Positions 8,887 through 16,888 of a DNA stretch of 64,000 nt are shown in pieces (the first letter of the stretch is position 1; each line of letters opens with the position of its first letter). This stretch comes from Bacillota bacterium (GTDB lineage Bacteria > Bacillota > Clostridia > Lachnospirales > Bianqueaceae): positions 1 through 64,000 of the forward strand of contig JAFRUE010000004.1 of NCBI GenBank assembly GCA_017441925.1. Reading direction: 5' to 3'. The position numbers and the translations under genes were made by a program. The notes beneath the pieces are model-generated. The model was given only the letters and a program-made list of their open reading frames with translations. It did no database searches and was not told the origin of the DNA.

Positions 8887-8917
8887 CACGCCGAGGTATT
8901 AACCTCGGCGTGTTTTT
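8887..8917 (+). terminator. Rho-independent terminator after ldh
   Basis: Perfect 11-bp stem CACGCCGAGGT / ACCTCGGCGTG (8887-8897, 8902-8912), 4-nt loop, then TTTTT. Confidence 0.95.
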
Positions 8918-9050
8918 GTGTTATGATAGAAACTGAGATCTGATTGGAAGCAACCGGACAGTATAGGATAGAATATTTATATAATTGACTGAGATTTTTA
9001 GCTCTGCTTACAGAGTATAAAAGTATACAGGAAAGGAAGGAGGCGGACCT

Positions 9051-9608
9051 GTGGAAGATACTGCGATCATTGAGCTGTTTTTTGCACGTTCAGAGAGTGC
9101 GGTCGATGAACTGTCGCGCAAATACGGCTGGTCTTGCAGGAGGCTGGCCTATAATCTTCTGGGTTCGCCGGAAGATGCCGAGGAATGTGTGAATGACGCC
9201 TGGCTCGGTGTATGGAACACGATCCCGCCCAGGCGGCCGGAATCGCTATACGGCTACGTCTGCCGGATCGTGCGGAATCTGGCCATTACCAGATATCATG
9301 CGAATACGGCGAAAAAGAGAGACAGCCGGCATGATGAGGTTCTGGAGGAACTGGCATATTGCCTGCCGTCCGGCAGTACAGTCGAAGACGAAGTGGATGC
9401 CCGCGAGACGGGACGCCTGATCAATGATTTCCTGGGGACACTTGACAGCAAAAACCGGATCATCTTTATGCGGCGGTACTGGTACGGGGATTCTATAGAA
9501 GATATAGCTGCGATGATCGGTGTTTCGGCACATTATGTGTCTGTGCGGCTGTCGCGGATCCGCGGCAGGTTGAAGAAGTATCTGAGAGAGGAGGGAGTTG
9601 TCGTATGA
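9051..9608 (+). CDS. ECF-type RNA polymerase sigma factor
   Basis: A 185-residue extracytoplasmic-function sigma factor. Region 2 runs through AYNLLGSPEDAEECVNDAWLGVW and contributes the -10 recognition helix. Region 4 near the C-terminus (SKNRIIFMRRYWYGDSIEDIAAMIGVSAHYVSVRLSRIRGRLKKYL) is a clear helix-turn-helix. It starts at GTG 9051 behind AGGAAGGAGG. The stop overlaps the next start (ATGA), so the sigma factor and the following membrane protein are translationally coupled, as is usual for a sigma/anti-sigma pair. Target genes probably include the exported proteins that follow. Confidence 0.92.
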   Translation: MEDTAIIELFFARSESAVDELSRKYGWSCRRLAYNLLGSPEDAEECVNDAWLGVWNTIPPRRPESLYGYVCRIVRNLAITRYHANTAKKRDSRHDEVLEELAYCLPSGSTVEDEVDARETGRLINDFLGTLDSKNRIIFMRRYWYGDSIEDIAAMIGVSAHYVSVRLSRIRGRLKKYLREEGVVV

Positions 9609-11542
9609 ACGACAGAGATAAAAAGAAAGCCGATGAAATATTGGGCGAGATCGATCTGCAATATGTAGAAGAGGCCGGCAGAGCCGGTGAAGAGTTTTTT
9701 ATGACCGGAAAGACTCCGGGCCGCTATAGGTCTTTGCCGCGTCTCTGGCTGAAGTGGGCAGGGACTGCAGCGGTGATCATGCTTGCTTTTGTCGGGCTGT
9801 TCCATCTGGCGGATCTAGCTCTGGGAATCAGTAAAGGGTCCAGGACGGCACAGAACGACAGCTCTGCAATACTATCATCCGATAATCCGGAGTATTCGGA
9901 CACGAAGGGCGAAATTGTTCTTCTTGGTGGGATTCCGCGTGCCTACAAAACATCTGTAAGTTCTCAGCAAGGAGAAAAAAACAGGCTTTCAACCGTCAGA
10001 ATTGCCGAAGATGCGCAGTATTCCTCTGTTATCTACAAAGACCAGTGCTATGTAAACCGTGGGAATCAGCTGCATGATTCAGATCTGGATCATATGATCG
10101 GTTCAGCTGAAATCGTTCACCACGATACAGGCAGTGCGGCAAGCGATACTATTGATGTATATGCGATCAGAAACGTTTCGGAGGAATACTTTATCGCTGC
10201 TGAGATAAACGGGAAATACGTCTGTTTTATGATAGAGGATTTTAAGGCCCCTGAGACGCTGGGCGATTTTCTGGAGGCATTCAGCCCTGTACGCACGATC
10301 GATGTTCAGTACTTCTATTCACTGGATATGCCGGAGTACCATAACATATTTGTTACGAACAACGATAATCCTTTATGGAATTATATGAGAAAATACAGCC
10401 GGGCAAAACTTACTGCAGACACTGTTCTGAGACCGGATCCTTCACAATGGGTCGGTAATCCTGATATCACAGGATGGGTCTATGCGTTTATTGTCAGTTC
10501 TCCGGTTTTGGGAGGTGAAGACAAAACCATGTATTTAACCTCTGACGGCAGAATGATCATCGATCTGTTCGGGACAACGATTGCTTATAATTCGGGAGTT
10601 AACGCATGGGCCGGCATATTCGATGTGATGGAATACACAAGTGTGGATCAGGCCACACTTCATAATTTCTTTGTCGGGACCGTTACGGAGATCGGAGCTG
10701 ACTATATTCTGATTGATGACAGTGTCTCCTGCCGGAATCAATCAGAAGGGCTTGTCTTCAGAATTGACACGGAAAACCTGATAGACCGCGATTATATCTA
10801 CAGTCAAGAGTTTCATATCGGAGATAAGGTTTACGTCGGATTCCAAGGAGAGATCGATCAGGAAACCATGACAGTGAACGGGGTCTTCAATATCGGTGTC
10901 ATCTATGATATCCGGAGTGCATTTGATCTCTCAGATAACAATCCTATATATGATACGGTCAGAGATGCAGACGGCTTTATCCGCAAGATCGTTATGAAAC
11001 CTGAAATGGATCAGTACAGACATTCGATTGCTTATGATCCGAGGACACTTGCAGAGATGGAAGAGGATGCTAAAGCTCTTTTCCGCGTTGTTCATGAAGG
11101 ATACCTCACAGAAGGCTCGGACATCGTGATCCGGGTTACTGAAGATAAGGCTCTGGATAAAACTGTTGGATATTATATAGAATTGGAGGAACAATTTGAC
11201 GGAACTGCTACTGGTACGCATGCTCTGATGGAATTCAGTCTGGAAGGTGCACTGGAGCAGGCATGTATCTGGGATTCCCGTAATGGCAATCTGATTGCTA
11301 TTGAAGAAGCTGCATTAATCGGGAAGCGGGCTGTTTATGAATGCGGAGGAATATATGATATGATGCAGTTTATGTCACAAAGAAGCTATCTGGTGGATTA
11401 TGAAGACACTCTTGCCTGGCTTGTCGTAATAGAACACAACGAGTGGATTTCCAATCAGCATCCGTTCTGGAGCGGTTCGAAATACACGACTTTCTATGTG
11501 GATGCCTATAGCGGAGAGATATTGGAATACGCGGATAACTGA
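9605..11542 (+). CDS. Membrane-anchored exported protein, probable anti-sigma partner
   Basis: A 645-residue protein with a charged cytosolic N-terminus of about 50 residues, one membrane helix at about 51-73 (WAGTAAVIMLAFVGLFHLADL), and a large outside domain. This is the layout of a transmembrane anti-sigma factor with a sensor domain. Position supports the call: its ATG overlaps the stop of the ECF sigma gene. No zinc anti-sigma HxxxCxxC motif is present, so the N-terminus would be a non-canonical sigma-binding segment. The outside part contains no domain I recognise. The terminal segment, ending in WSGSKYTTFYVDAYSGEILEYADN, has a PepSY-like flavour, but only weakly. Confidence 0.75.
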   Translation: MNDRDKKKADEILGEIDLQYVEEAGRAGEEFFMTGKTPGRYRSLPRLWLKWAGTAAVIMLAFVGLFHLADLALGISKGSRTAQNDSSAILSSDNPEYSDTKGEIVLLGGIPRAYKTSVSSQQGEKNRLSTVRIAEDAQYSSVIYKDQCYVNRGNQLHDSDLDHMIGSAEIVHHDTGSAASDTIDVYAIRNVSEEYFIAAEINGKYVCFMIEDFKAPETLGDFLEAFSPVRTIDVQYFYSLDMPEYHNIFVTNNDNPLWNYMRKYSRAKLTADTVLRPDPSQWVGNPDITGWVYAFIVSSPVLGGEDKTMYLTSDGRMIIDLFGTTIAYNSGVNAWAGIFDVMEYTSVDQATLHNFFVGTVTEIGADYILIDDSVSCRNQSEGLVFRIDTENLIDRDYIYSQEFHIGDKVYVGFQGEIDQETMTVNGVFNIGVIYDIRSAFDLSDNNPIYDTVRDADGFIRKIVMKPEMDQYRHSIAYDPRTLAEMEEDAKALFRVVHEGYLTEGSDIVIRVTEDKALDKTVGYYIELEEQFDGTATGTHALMEFSLEGALEQACIWDSRNGNLIAIEEAALIGKRAVYECGGIYDMMQFMSQRSYLVDYEDTLAWLVVIEHNEWISNQHPFWSGSKYTTFYVDAYSGEILEYADN

Positions 11543-11557
11543 GGGAGGTGATCCTGT

Positions 11558-13207
11558 ATGAAAAGAATCGGTGTAGTCTTGCTGATTCTTTGTGTGCTGA
11601 TCGTAAATGGCTGTACGCCGGTTTCATCCGGGAAGTCTGACGGGGACAGTTTTCTGGATATAGAGTCTTCTGCAGAGATGTCCATGTATGGTGAGTCTGA
11701 TGTAGATGTTTCTGTCATGGACAGTCCGGCTGATGATAGTTTTGATGAGAATCAGCAGGCTGCCGTATTTCCTCTTCAAATTGAAAAGACATGGTTTGAG
11801 GGTGAGCGTCTGAATCATTTGTGTTCGAACAGGCAGTGGGTCGTCAACCGCTATAAATTCGCTTCAGATTCAGATATAAACTGGTTGTCTTTCTTTCCAA
11901 AAGAAGGACCGTGGGATCAGCCGGCATGGCAGCTGAAGCCTGGAGAAGGCAGACTGATCGCGGAGGTGGCTCTTGGAGATTCCTGGATGTACTGGATTGA
12001 AGTTCCGATATCTTCTTTAGGCTTTGTGGGGTCCGGTTGGACACTTTATACCATGCAATATCAGGACGAAAGTTCCAGGAAGGTCCTCTATACAGACGAT
12101 ACGGAAATGCAGGTTTATCCATCGATCGCTGCTTATAAAGATGAATTGTATCTGAAATTCGCTTTTAACGGCAGACAGAATGAAATCCGCCGCTACAGTC
12201 CGGCCGGAGAGGAATTGCAGCCTTTACTTGTGTTACAGAGCGATGATCCCGGCAAAATGGCTGTTTACGGGAAAACACTGGTTGCTTCAGATCACGATGG
12301 CTACAACTGCTTCGCGGTATTGTTTGACACGGAAACCGGCGAGACACTCAGTATATCTGTCCCCACTAAATCGCAGACAGAACGGATCACAAGTCTGCGC
12401 AAGGCGGGAGAGTGGCTGCTTTATACGACCGTTACAGATTCACCGGGCAACACCTATGCGTATAATATGGTGACAGGGGAGGAACGTGTACTGGCGGATC
12501 TGCCGGACGCTTGTGCAGTGGCAGGCAACCGGTATCTATTGATGTTCTATTCGGGTCAGTCACCGATACTGTATGATCTGATAGAGGATCGATATTATGA
12601 AATACCGGAATCCGAGCTGTTTCTGAGCGGAGCCCGTGCAGAGTTTTACGGGTTTTCTGAAATTGATGAAAAGATCCTGATTTATGAGACTTCCAGAGAT
12701 GTGTCTCCTGCTTTGATTGTAGAGTTATCTGTTGATGAGAATGCATCGGCAGGAGCTTCAGAAGCGAAATCAACAGGAGAATCCGCTGAATCAGGAACGA
12801 ATGTAGATTTCTGCACGATAGAAATACCGGAAACAGATATGATTCACCGTTATGTTCGAGGATGTGAAGCTTTCAAGGATATCTTTTCGGAATGGGACGA
12901 GGAATTTGCTTCTGTCGTAATAAATGGGACAGAATATCCCGGCATTCTGAGGACTGCTTTTCTTGCTGATGAAGAAAAGAACGTTTCGTTCCGGTTGGTT
13001 CATGCGAATGAGACAAAAGACGGATATATCAATGAACTGTATACCTATCAGGATGGAGAGATCGTATCCGTTTCTGCTGAACCATATACTCTGAACGCAG
13101 AGACCTGTGGGACATGCTGGGCTACCGACCGTGATAACAGTCGGCTGAATTTTCGGGGAAAATGCTCATTTGTTCAGTATGTGAAGCGGCCCCGGCTGAA
13201 CTTTTGA
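11558..13207 (+). CDS. Putative lipoprotein; 3' end runs into hairpin array C
   Basis: A 549-residue exported protein with a lipoprotein signal (lipobox VNGC, Cys at about residue 19). It follows the anti-sigma-like gene by 15 nt behind GGGAGGTG and belongs to the ECF operon. The body looks beta-rich, with repeated strands such as YSPAGEELQPLLVLQSDD, possibly a propeller, but no family is recognisable. The last 22 or so codons (after DRDN) are encoded by units C1 and C2 of the palindromic array at 13142-13399. The native C-terminus may therefore have been replaced when the array arose. Function unknown. Confidence 0.75.
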   Translation: MKRIGVVLLILCVLIVNGCTPVSSGKSDGDSFLDIESSAEMSMYGESDVDVSVMDSPADDSFDENQQAAVFPLQIEKTWFEGERLNHLCSNRQWVVNRYKFASDSDINWLSFFPKEGPWDQPAWQLKPGEGRLIAEVALGDSWMYWIEVPISSLGFVGSGWTLYTMQYQDESSRKVLYTDDTEMQVYPSIAAYKDELYLKFAFNGRQNEIRRYSPAGEELQPLLVLQSDDPGKMAVYGKTLVASDHDGYNCFAVLFDTETGETLSISVPTKSQTERITSLRKAGEWLLYTTVTDSPGNTYAYNMVTGEERVLADLPDACAVAGNRYLLMFYSGQSPILYDLIEDRYYEIPESELFLSGARAEFYGFSEIDEKILIYETSRDVSPALIVELSVDENASAGASEAKSTGESAESGTNVDFCTIEIPETDMIHRYVRGCEAFKDIFSEWDEEFASVVINGTEYPGILRTAFLADEEKNVSFRLVHANETKDGYINELYTYQDGEIVSVSAEPYTLNAETCGTCWATDRDNSRLNFRGKCSFVQYVKRPRLNF

Positions 13208-13399
13208 CTGTTTTCTGATATTTTTCAGTATGCGGCGCCTTCTCTGTACTGAAAATCGGAGCGCTTTTCTAAATTGTTCAGCTTATGGAGCCGCAAAATG
13301 ATCCAGCGGGCTGAATAATCTGCTAAAAATGAAAATTGTTCAGTACTCAGAAGCCCACGCATACTGAATTTTCAGCGATTTTTCCAGATTGTTCAGCCG
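13142..13399. repeat. Array C: five 39-nt palindromic units (CTGAA-N23-TTCAG)
   Basis: Five units at 13142-13180, 13193-13231, 13246-13284, 13308-13346 and 13361-13399. Each has CTGAA at unit positions 4-8 and TTCAG at 32-36, exactly 23 nt apart. Gaps are 12, 14, 23 and 14 nt. The interiors differ. Units C1, C2 and C4 read GGCTGAA...TTCAGTA, whereas C3 and C5 read TACTGAA...TTCAGC, so the latter two are inverted. The geometry is the same as arrays A and B, but the second arm base and its partner are swapped (A-T to T-A), which keeps the arms paired. It overlaps the 3' end of the lipoprotein gene and otherwise fills most of the 349-nt space before the CHAP gene. Confidence 0.9.
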
Positions 13400-13514
13400 A
13401 GGACCTTGTCCTGATACTCAAAATGAGGGAAAGCACAGATCGGAAGCCTGGTTCAAGCCGGCAGGGACAGTTTTTGCTGATGCCGGAGCAGGACGATACT
13501 TCGGACATAAAAAT

Positions 13515-13541
13515 ACCGCCAGCCGGTTACCGGTTGGCGGT
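13515..13541. terminator. Bidirectional terminator, mainly for CHAP gene
   Basis: Stem ACCGCCAGCCGGT / ACCGGTTGGCGGT (13515-13527, 13529-13541). The plus side continues GTTTTTTT and the minus side ATTTTTAT. It separates the ECF operon plus array C from the convergent CHAP gene. Confidence 0.92.
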
Positions 13542-13556
13542 GTTTTTTTGGTCGGT

Positions 13557-14297
13557 TTACGACTCCTCGGGCATGGAGATCTCTTCGGCAGACTCCTCGG
13601 CAAGGATGTCCTTGGAGAGCTGGCCGCGGGTGAAAGCGGAACCGGGACTGGCAATGATCTGTGTTCCGTCGCCTGCGAGCGGTCTGTCTGTGTAGATGTA
13701 GCCCAGGAAACGCATGCTGCTCGTGTATTTGCATTTACCTTCAGTGTCGATTTCGAAGGTGTCAAAGAGATAACCGCTCCAGCTGGATTCAGAGAGCAGA
13801 ACGGAACCGTCCTCCCGGATCTCTTCAACGACCGATACATGACCGGTCGATTCGTCGTAATTATCCCAGCAGGCGACAGCGCCGAGCCGGGGTTCCTGTC
13901 CGTAATCGTAGGCATGCATATCGATGTTGTCGTACCACCAGCAGCCAGCGTCGCGGATGCTTAAGCGGGGCTCGGATTCGAGAATCTCGTATGCGCGGCC
14001 GAACGCGTATGCGGTGCAGTTCGGCATTCCGTAGCCGGAAGCGTAATAGGTATTCGCACGGCTGAAATAGTATTCGTTATAATAGGACGGTGCTTCAAGA
14101 CGCGGAACGTAGACTTTCCCGGTTTCTTCCGCACTTTCCTCAGCGGCGCCGTCCGCGCCTGTTTCAGCGGTATCACCGGATTCCTCCGGCGCAGAACTGT
14201 CTTCAGGGGCAGCATAAACGGCCATGGGACGCACGGCCGCGAAAGTCAGGACCGACAGCAGAACAAGCGCTGCGGTCAGGTAACGCAGATATTTCAT
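13557..14297 (-). CDS. Secreted CHAP-domain amidase/peptidase
   Basis: A 246-residue secreted protein. A signal peptide ends near VYAA (residues 27-30), followed by an acidic linker of about 30 residues rich in Glu/Ala. The CHAP domain (about 70-200) has the expected catalytic Cys94 in GMPNCTAYAFGR and His153 in TGHVSVVEEI, with the conserved SESSW segment after it. CHAP enzymes cut peptidoglycan cross-bridges or stem amides outside the cell; which bond cannot be told here. A short Ser/Glu tail follows. The gene has its own consensus promoter and terminator. Confidence 0.88.
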   Translation of the reverse strand: MKYLRYLTAALVLLSVLTFAAVRPMAVYAAPEDSSAPEESGDTAETGADGAAEESAEETGKVYVPRLEAPSYYNEYYFSRANTYYASGYGMPNCTAYAFGRAYEILESEPRLSIRDAGCWWYDNIDMHAYDYGQEPRLGAVACWDNYDESTGHVSVVEEIREDGSVLLSESSWSGYLFDTFEIDTEGKCKYTSSMRFLGYIYTDRPLAGDGTQIIASPGSAFTRGQLSKDILAEESAEEISMPEES

Positions 14298-14359
14298 AAA
14301 AACAGAACAGATCCTTTCAAAAACAATTATAAATAGCCTGTCTGTGCAGACACCGCTAG

Positions 14360-14388
14360 ATTATACGATAGTTTTACGCATTTGTCAA
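14360..14388 (-). promoter_or_regulatory. Consensus sigma-A promoter for CHAP gene
   Basis: Reading the minus strand: TTGACA (14388-14383), 17-nt spacer, TATAAT (14365-14360). A perfect match to consensus. Confidence 0.9.
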
Positions 14389-14442
14389 CAATGTTGCCGA
14401 CGACGAAACAATTCTTAACATATTTGTAACAATTCGAGGTTC

Positions 14443-14471
14443 TTTACAGCTTCCTGCCGGCGTGATATAAT
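14443..14471 (+). promoter_or_regulatory. Sigma-A promoter for DUF362 gene
   Basis: TTTACA (14443-14448), 17-nt spacer, TATAAT (14466-14471). Divergent from the CHAP promoter. Confidence 0.8.
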
Positions 14472-14538
14472 AATCTTGCATTATGGGTCACGGAAACATA
14501 CAGACCTAAGAAAGATAAAAGAGAAAGGACGATGAAAA

Positions 14539-15543
14539 ATGAGCAATCAGAAGATTGTTCCGGGAACCGGCGGCGACCGCTATGTTCCGTACGCGGAACG
14601 CGTAGGCAATGAATCCGTTGTTTATTTCACGAGAGATCTGTCTGCAGAGGGCATCATTAAGGCATATAAGATGGTAAATGCCGGAATCTGCGGCAAAGTC
14701 GCGGTCAAGCTGCACACAGGAGAGCAACACGGCTCCAATATTCTGCCCCGCACATGGGTCAAGAAATTCCTGGCAGACTGCCTGCCGGATTCCACGATCG
14801 TTGAGACCAATACCTATTATGAGGGAGACCGCTATACGACCCTGCAGCACCGCAAGACGCTGGCCGTGAACGGCTGGAATTTCTGCCCGGTCGATATCAT
14901 GGATGAGAACGGAACCGTTATGCTGCCGGTCAAGGGCGGCAAGTGGTTCACCGAGATGTCCATGGGCAAGGATATCCTGAATTATGATTCCCTGGTCGTC
15001 CTGACACACTTCAAGGGACATACCCAGGGCGGATTCGGCGGATCCAACAAGAATATCGGAATCGGCTGCGCGGACGGACAGATCGGTAAGAAGATGATCC
15101 ATACAAGCCAGCGCGCATGGGATACACTGAAGGAAGAGCTGTCCGAGAAGATCACCGAGTCCTCCAAGGCGACGGTCGATCATTTCGGCAAGCACATCAC
15201 GTTCGTCAACGTCATGCGCAACATGTCCGTTTCCTGCGACTGCGAAGGCCTTGGTGCCGAGCCGGTCGTAACACCGAACGTCGGAGTCCTTTCTTCTACG
15301 GATATTCTGGCGGTCGATCAGGCCTGCGTTGACATTATCTACGCGATGAAGCCGGAATTCCGCGCGGCAATGGTCGAGAGAATGCAGAGCCGTCACGGAC
15401 TGCGCCAGCTGTCCTACATGAAGGAGATCGGCATGGGCAACGATAAGTATGTCCTGATCGATCTGGACAACGGCGGCAAGAGGATCACGGCGGCGGAAGC
15501 CGCGGAAGGGCTGAAGCCTTTCGTATCCGACGGAGAAGTGTAA
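14539..15543 (+). CDS. DUF362 domain protein
   Basis: A 334-residue cytosolic protein of the DUF362 family. Recognisable segments are VAVKLHTGEQHGSNILPRTWVKKF, TNTYYEGDRYTT, LTHFKGHTQGGFGGSNKNIGIG and a late DILAVDQACVDIIY. No ferredoxin domain follows, although many DUF362 proteins carry one and the family is often linked to iron-sulphur chemistry. The biochemical function of the family is not settled. It has its own promoter. An ATG 7 nt upstream is out of frame. Confidence 0.85.
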   Translation: MSNQKIVPGTGGDRYVPYAERVGNESVVYFTRDLSAEGIIKAYKMVNAGICGKVAVKLHTGEQHGSNILPRTWVKKFLADCLPDSTIVETNTYYEGDRYTTLQHRKTLAVNGWNFCPVDIMDENGTVMLPVKGGKWFTEMSMGKDILNYDSLVVLTHFKGHTQGGFGGSNKNIGIGCADGQIGKKMIHTSQRAWDTLKEELSEKITESSKATVDHFGKHITFVNVMRNMSVSCDCEGLGAEPVVTPNVGVLSSTDILAVDQACVDIIYAMKPEFRAAMVERMQSRHGLRQLSYMKEIGMGNDKYVLIDLDNGGKRITAAEAAEGLKPFVSDGEV

Positions 15544-15615
15544 TCCGGCTCTAACGGAAGAATGATGGCTAAGGAGCAGGTGATAGTTTGATCGCCTGCT
15601 TTTTTGGCTTTTTAT

Positions 15616-16740
15616 GACAACACCGCACAAAGATAGATGATGCGGAGCAGCCAGAAATATGGTAAAATATTATTATGAATAAGCAGATAACGTTGTCCGT
15701 GTTCAGTGACGAACTGGCCAATGTACGGACGAAGAAGAAAGAGTTTCTGGCGCAGATAAACCGTCTCGTTCCGTGGGAAGAATGGATCGCGGAGATCAGG
15801 CCGTGCTATTATAAAGGAGAGCGCGGCAATAAGCCCTACGAATTGGAACTGATGCTGCGAATCTATATGCTGCAAAACCTGTATGATCTCTCGGACATGG
15901 CAACTGTAGCGGAGGTCATAGACAGCCGTGCTTTCTCCGAATTCTGCGGAGTGGATTCCGACAATTAGGTTCCGGATGAAGATACGCTGGGACGATTCCG
16001 TCATCTTCTGGAGAAAAACGGGATACAGCAGAAGCTGTTTGCTCAGGTAGTTCAAACGCTGACGGATAAAGGGCTCATTTTGAAAAAAAGCACGATCGTG
16101 GACTCGACGATCATAGCGGCTCCTTCATCGACGAAAAACCAAAAGAAGGAACGGGATCCGGAAGCTCATCAGGTAAAGAAGGGGACCGCATGGCATTTCG
16201 GCTATAAGGCGCAGCGGTCTTGCCCATACGGTCGAAGTGACCGGAGCCAACACGCATGACGTTACAATGGTGCCCAAACTCTTGACTGGTGTGGAAGAGA
16301 CTGTCTATGGAGACAGCGGATACCTTGGGGCGGAGAAGCGCGAAGACGCGGTAATCAGGAACAAATCCGGGAAAAAGATCAGGTATAAAACAAACCGCAG
16401 ACCGTCACAAAGCCAAAACAGGTCTGCCCGATCTCAAGCGCAGATCAAGCGTCGGGAACACGAAAAATCTTCAGTCAGGGCAAAAGTTGAACATGTCTTC
16501 GGGGTTGTAAAGGGGCAATTCAGGTATCGGAAAACACGGTATCGAGGGCTGCGAAAACAGACAGCAAAACTGAGTATACTGTTCGCCCTGGCGAATCTCA
16601 TTCTGGCTGACAGGCCTTGCCTAGCGACTTGATTGAGCATTCTCCAGCAGCAGAAAGCAAGGGGAATCTACACTTCACAATGAAAGGCAGTATCGTATAT
16701 ACCCATTGCGTCTTAACTCCGATCATTGTGCGGTGTTGCC
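15616..16740 (+). mobile_element. Degenerate IS5-type insertion sequence
   Basis: About 1.1 kb bounded by terminal inverted repeats: GACAACACCGCACAA at 15616-15630 and its near-complement TTGTGCGGTGTTGCC at 16726-16740 (14 of 15 match, with weaker similarity continuing inward). No clear target-site duplication can be seen outside the repeats. The single transposase gene inside is broken, so the copy is not autonomous. It sits at the left border of the AT-rich protease/lipoprotein island. Confidence 0.82.
15675..16632 (+). pseudogene. IS5-family transposase, broken by stop and frameshift deletion
   Basis: An intact DDE transposase would read continuously here. The first part (15675-15968) ends at TAG 15966-15968, where related IS5 proteins continue ...DxxxPDxxTxxxFRH; one C-to-T change of a CAG codon explains it. 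The same frame then resumes VPDEDTLGRFRHLLEKNG through VDSTIIAAPSSTKN to HFGYKA. Near 16210 the conserved HIGVD-type segment is missing and the frame shifts; the rest continues from HTVEVTGANTHDV in the frame ending at 16632 (GDSGYLGA, then RAKVEHVFGVVKGQF). The catalytic Asp, Asp and Glu contexts survive but cannot be made as one protein. Confidence 0.9.
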
Positions 16741-16771
16741 CTAGAATATGATAATACTTGATATTCTTATG

Positions 16772-16814
16772 AAGCAATGAATGGTTCGCCCGCAAAAAGC
16801 AATGAATGGTTCGC
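16772..16814 (+). repeat. 18-bp direct repeat, two copies
   Basis: AAGCAATGAATGGTTCGC occurs at 16772-16789 and 16797-16814, 25 bp start to start. It lies between the IS right end and the protease promoter. It could be slippage or an operator pair. Confidence 0.6.
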
Positions 16815-16826
16815 AAAAATATCGAA

Positions 16827-16855
16827 TTGACTTTCAACAAAGAAAATAGTAAAAT
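16827..16855 (+). promoter_or_regulatory. Sigma-A promoter for protease gene
   Basis: TTGACT (16827-16832), 17-nt spacer, TAAAAT (16850-16855). The flanks are very AT-rich. Confidence 0.65.
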
Positions 16856-16888
16856 AGAAAAATAAAATTCATTGAAAGGAAACGAAAA

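Noticed and set aside
8918..9050. Autoregulated ECF promoter upstream of the sigma gene
   Set aside because: A GCAACC hexamer is present, but no convincing partner -10 at the right distance could be fixed; sigma-A-like hexamers nearby are equally weak.
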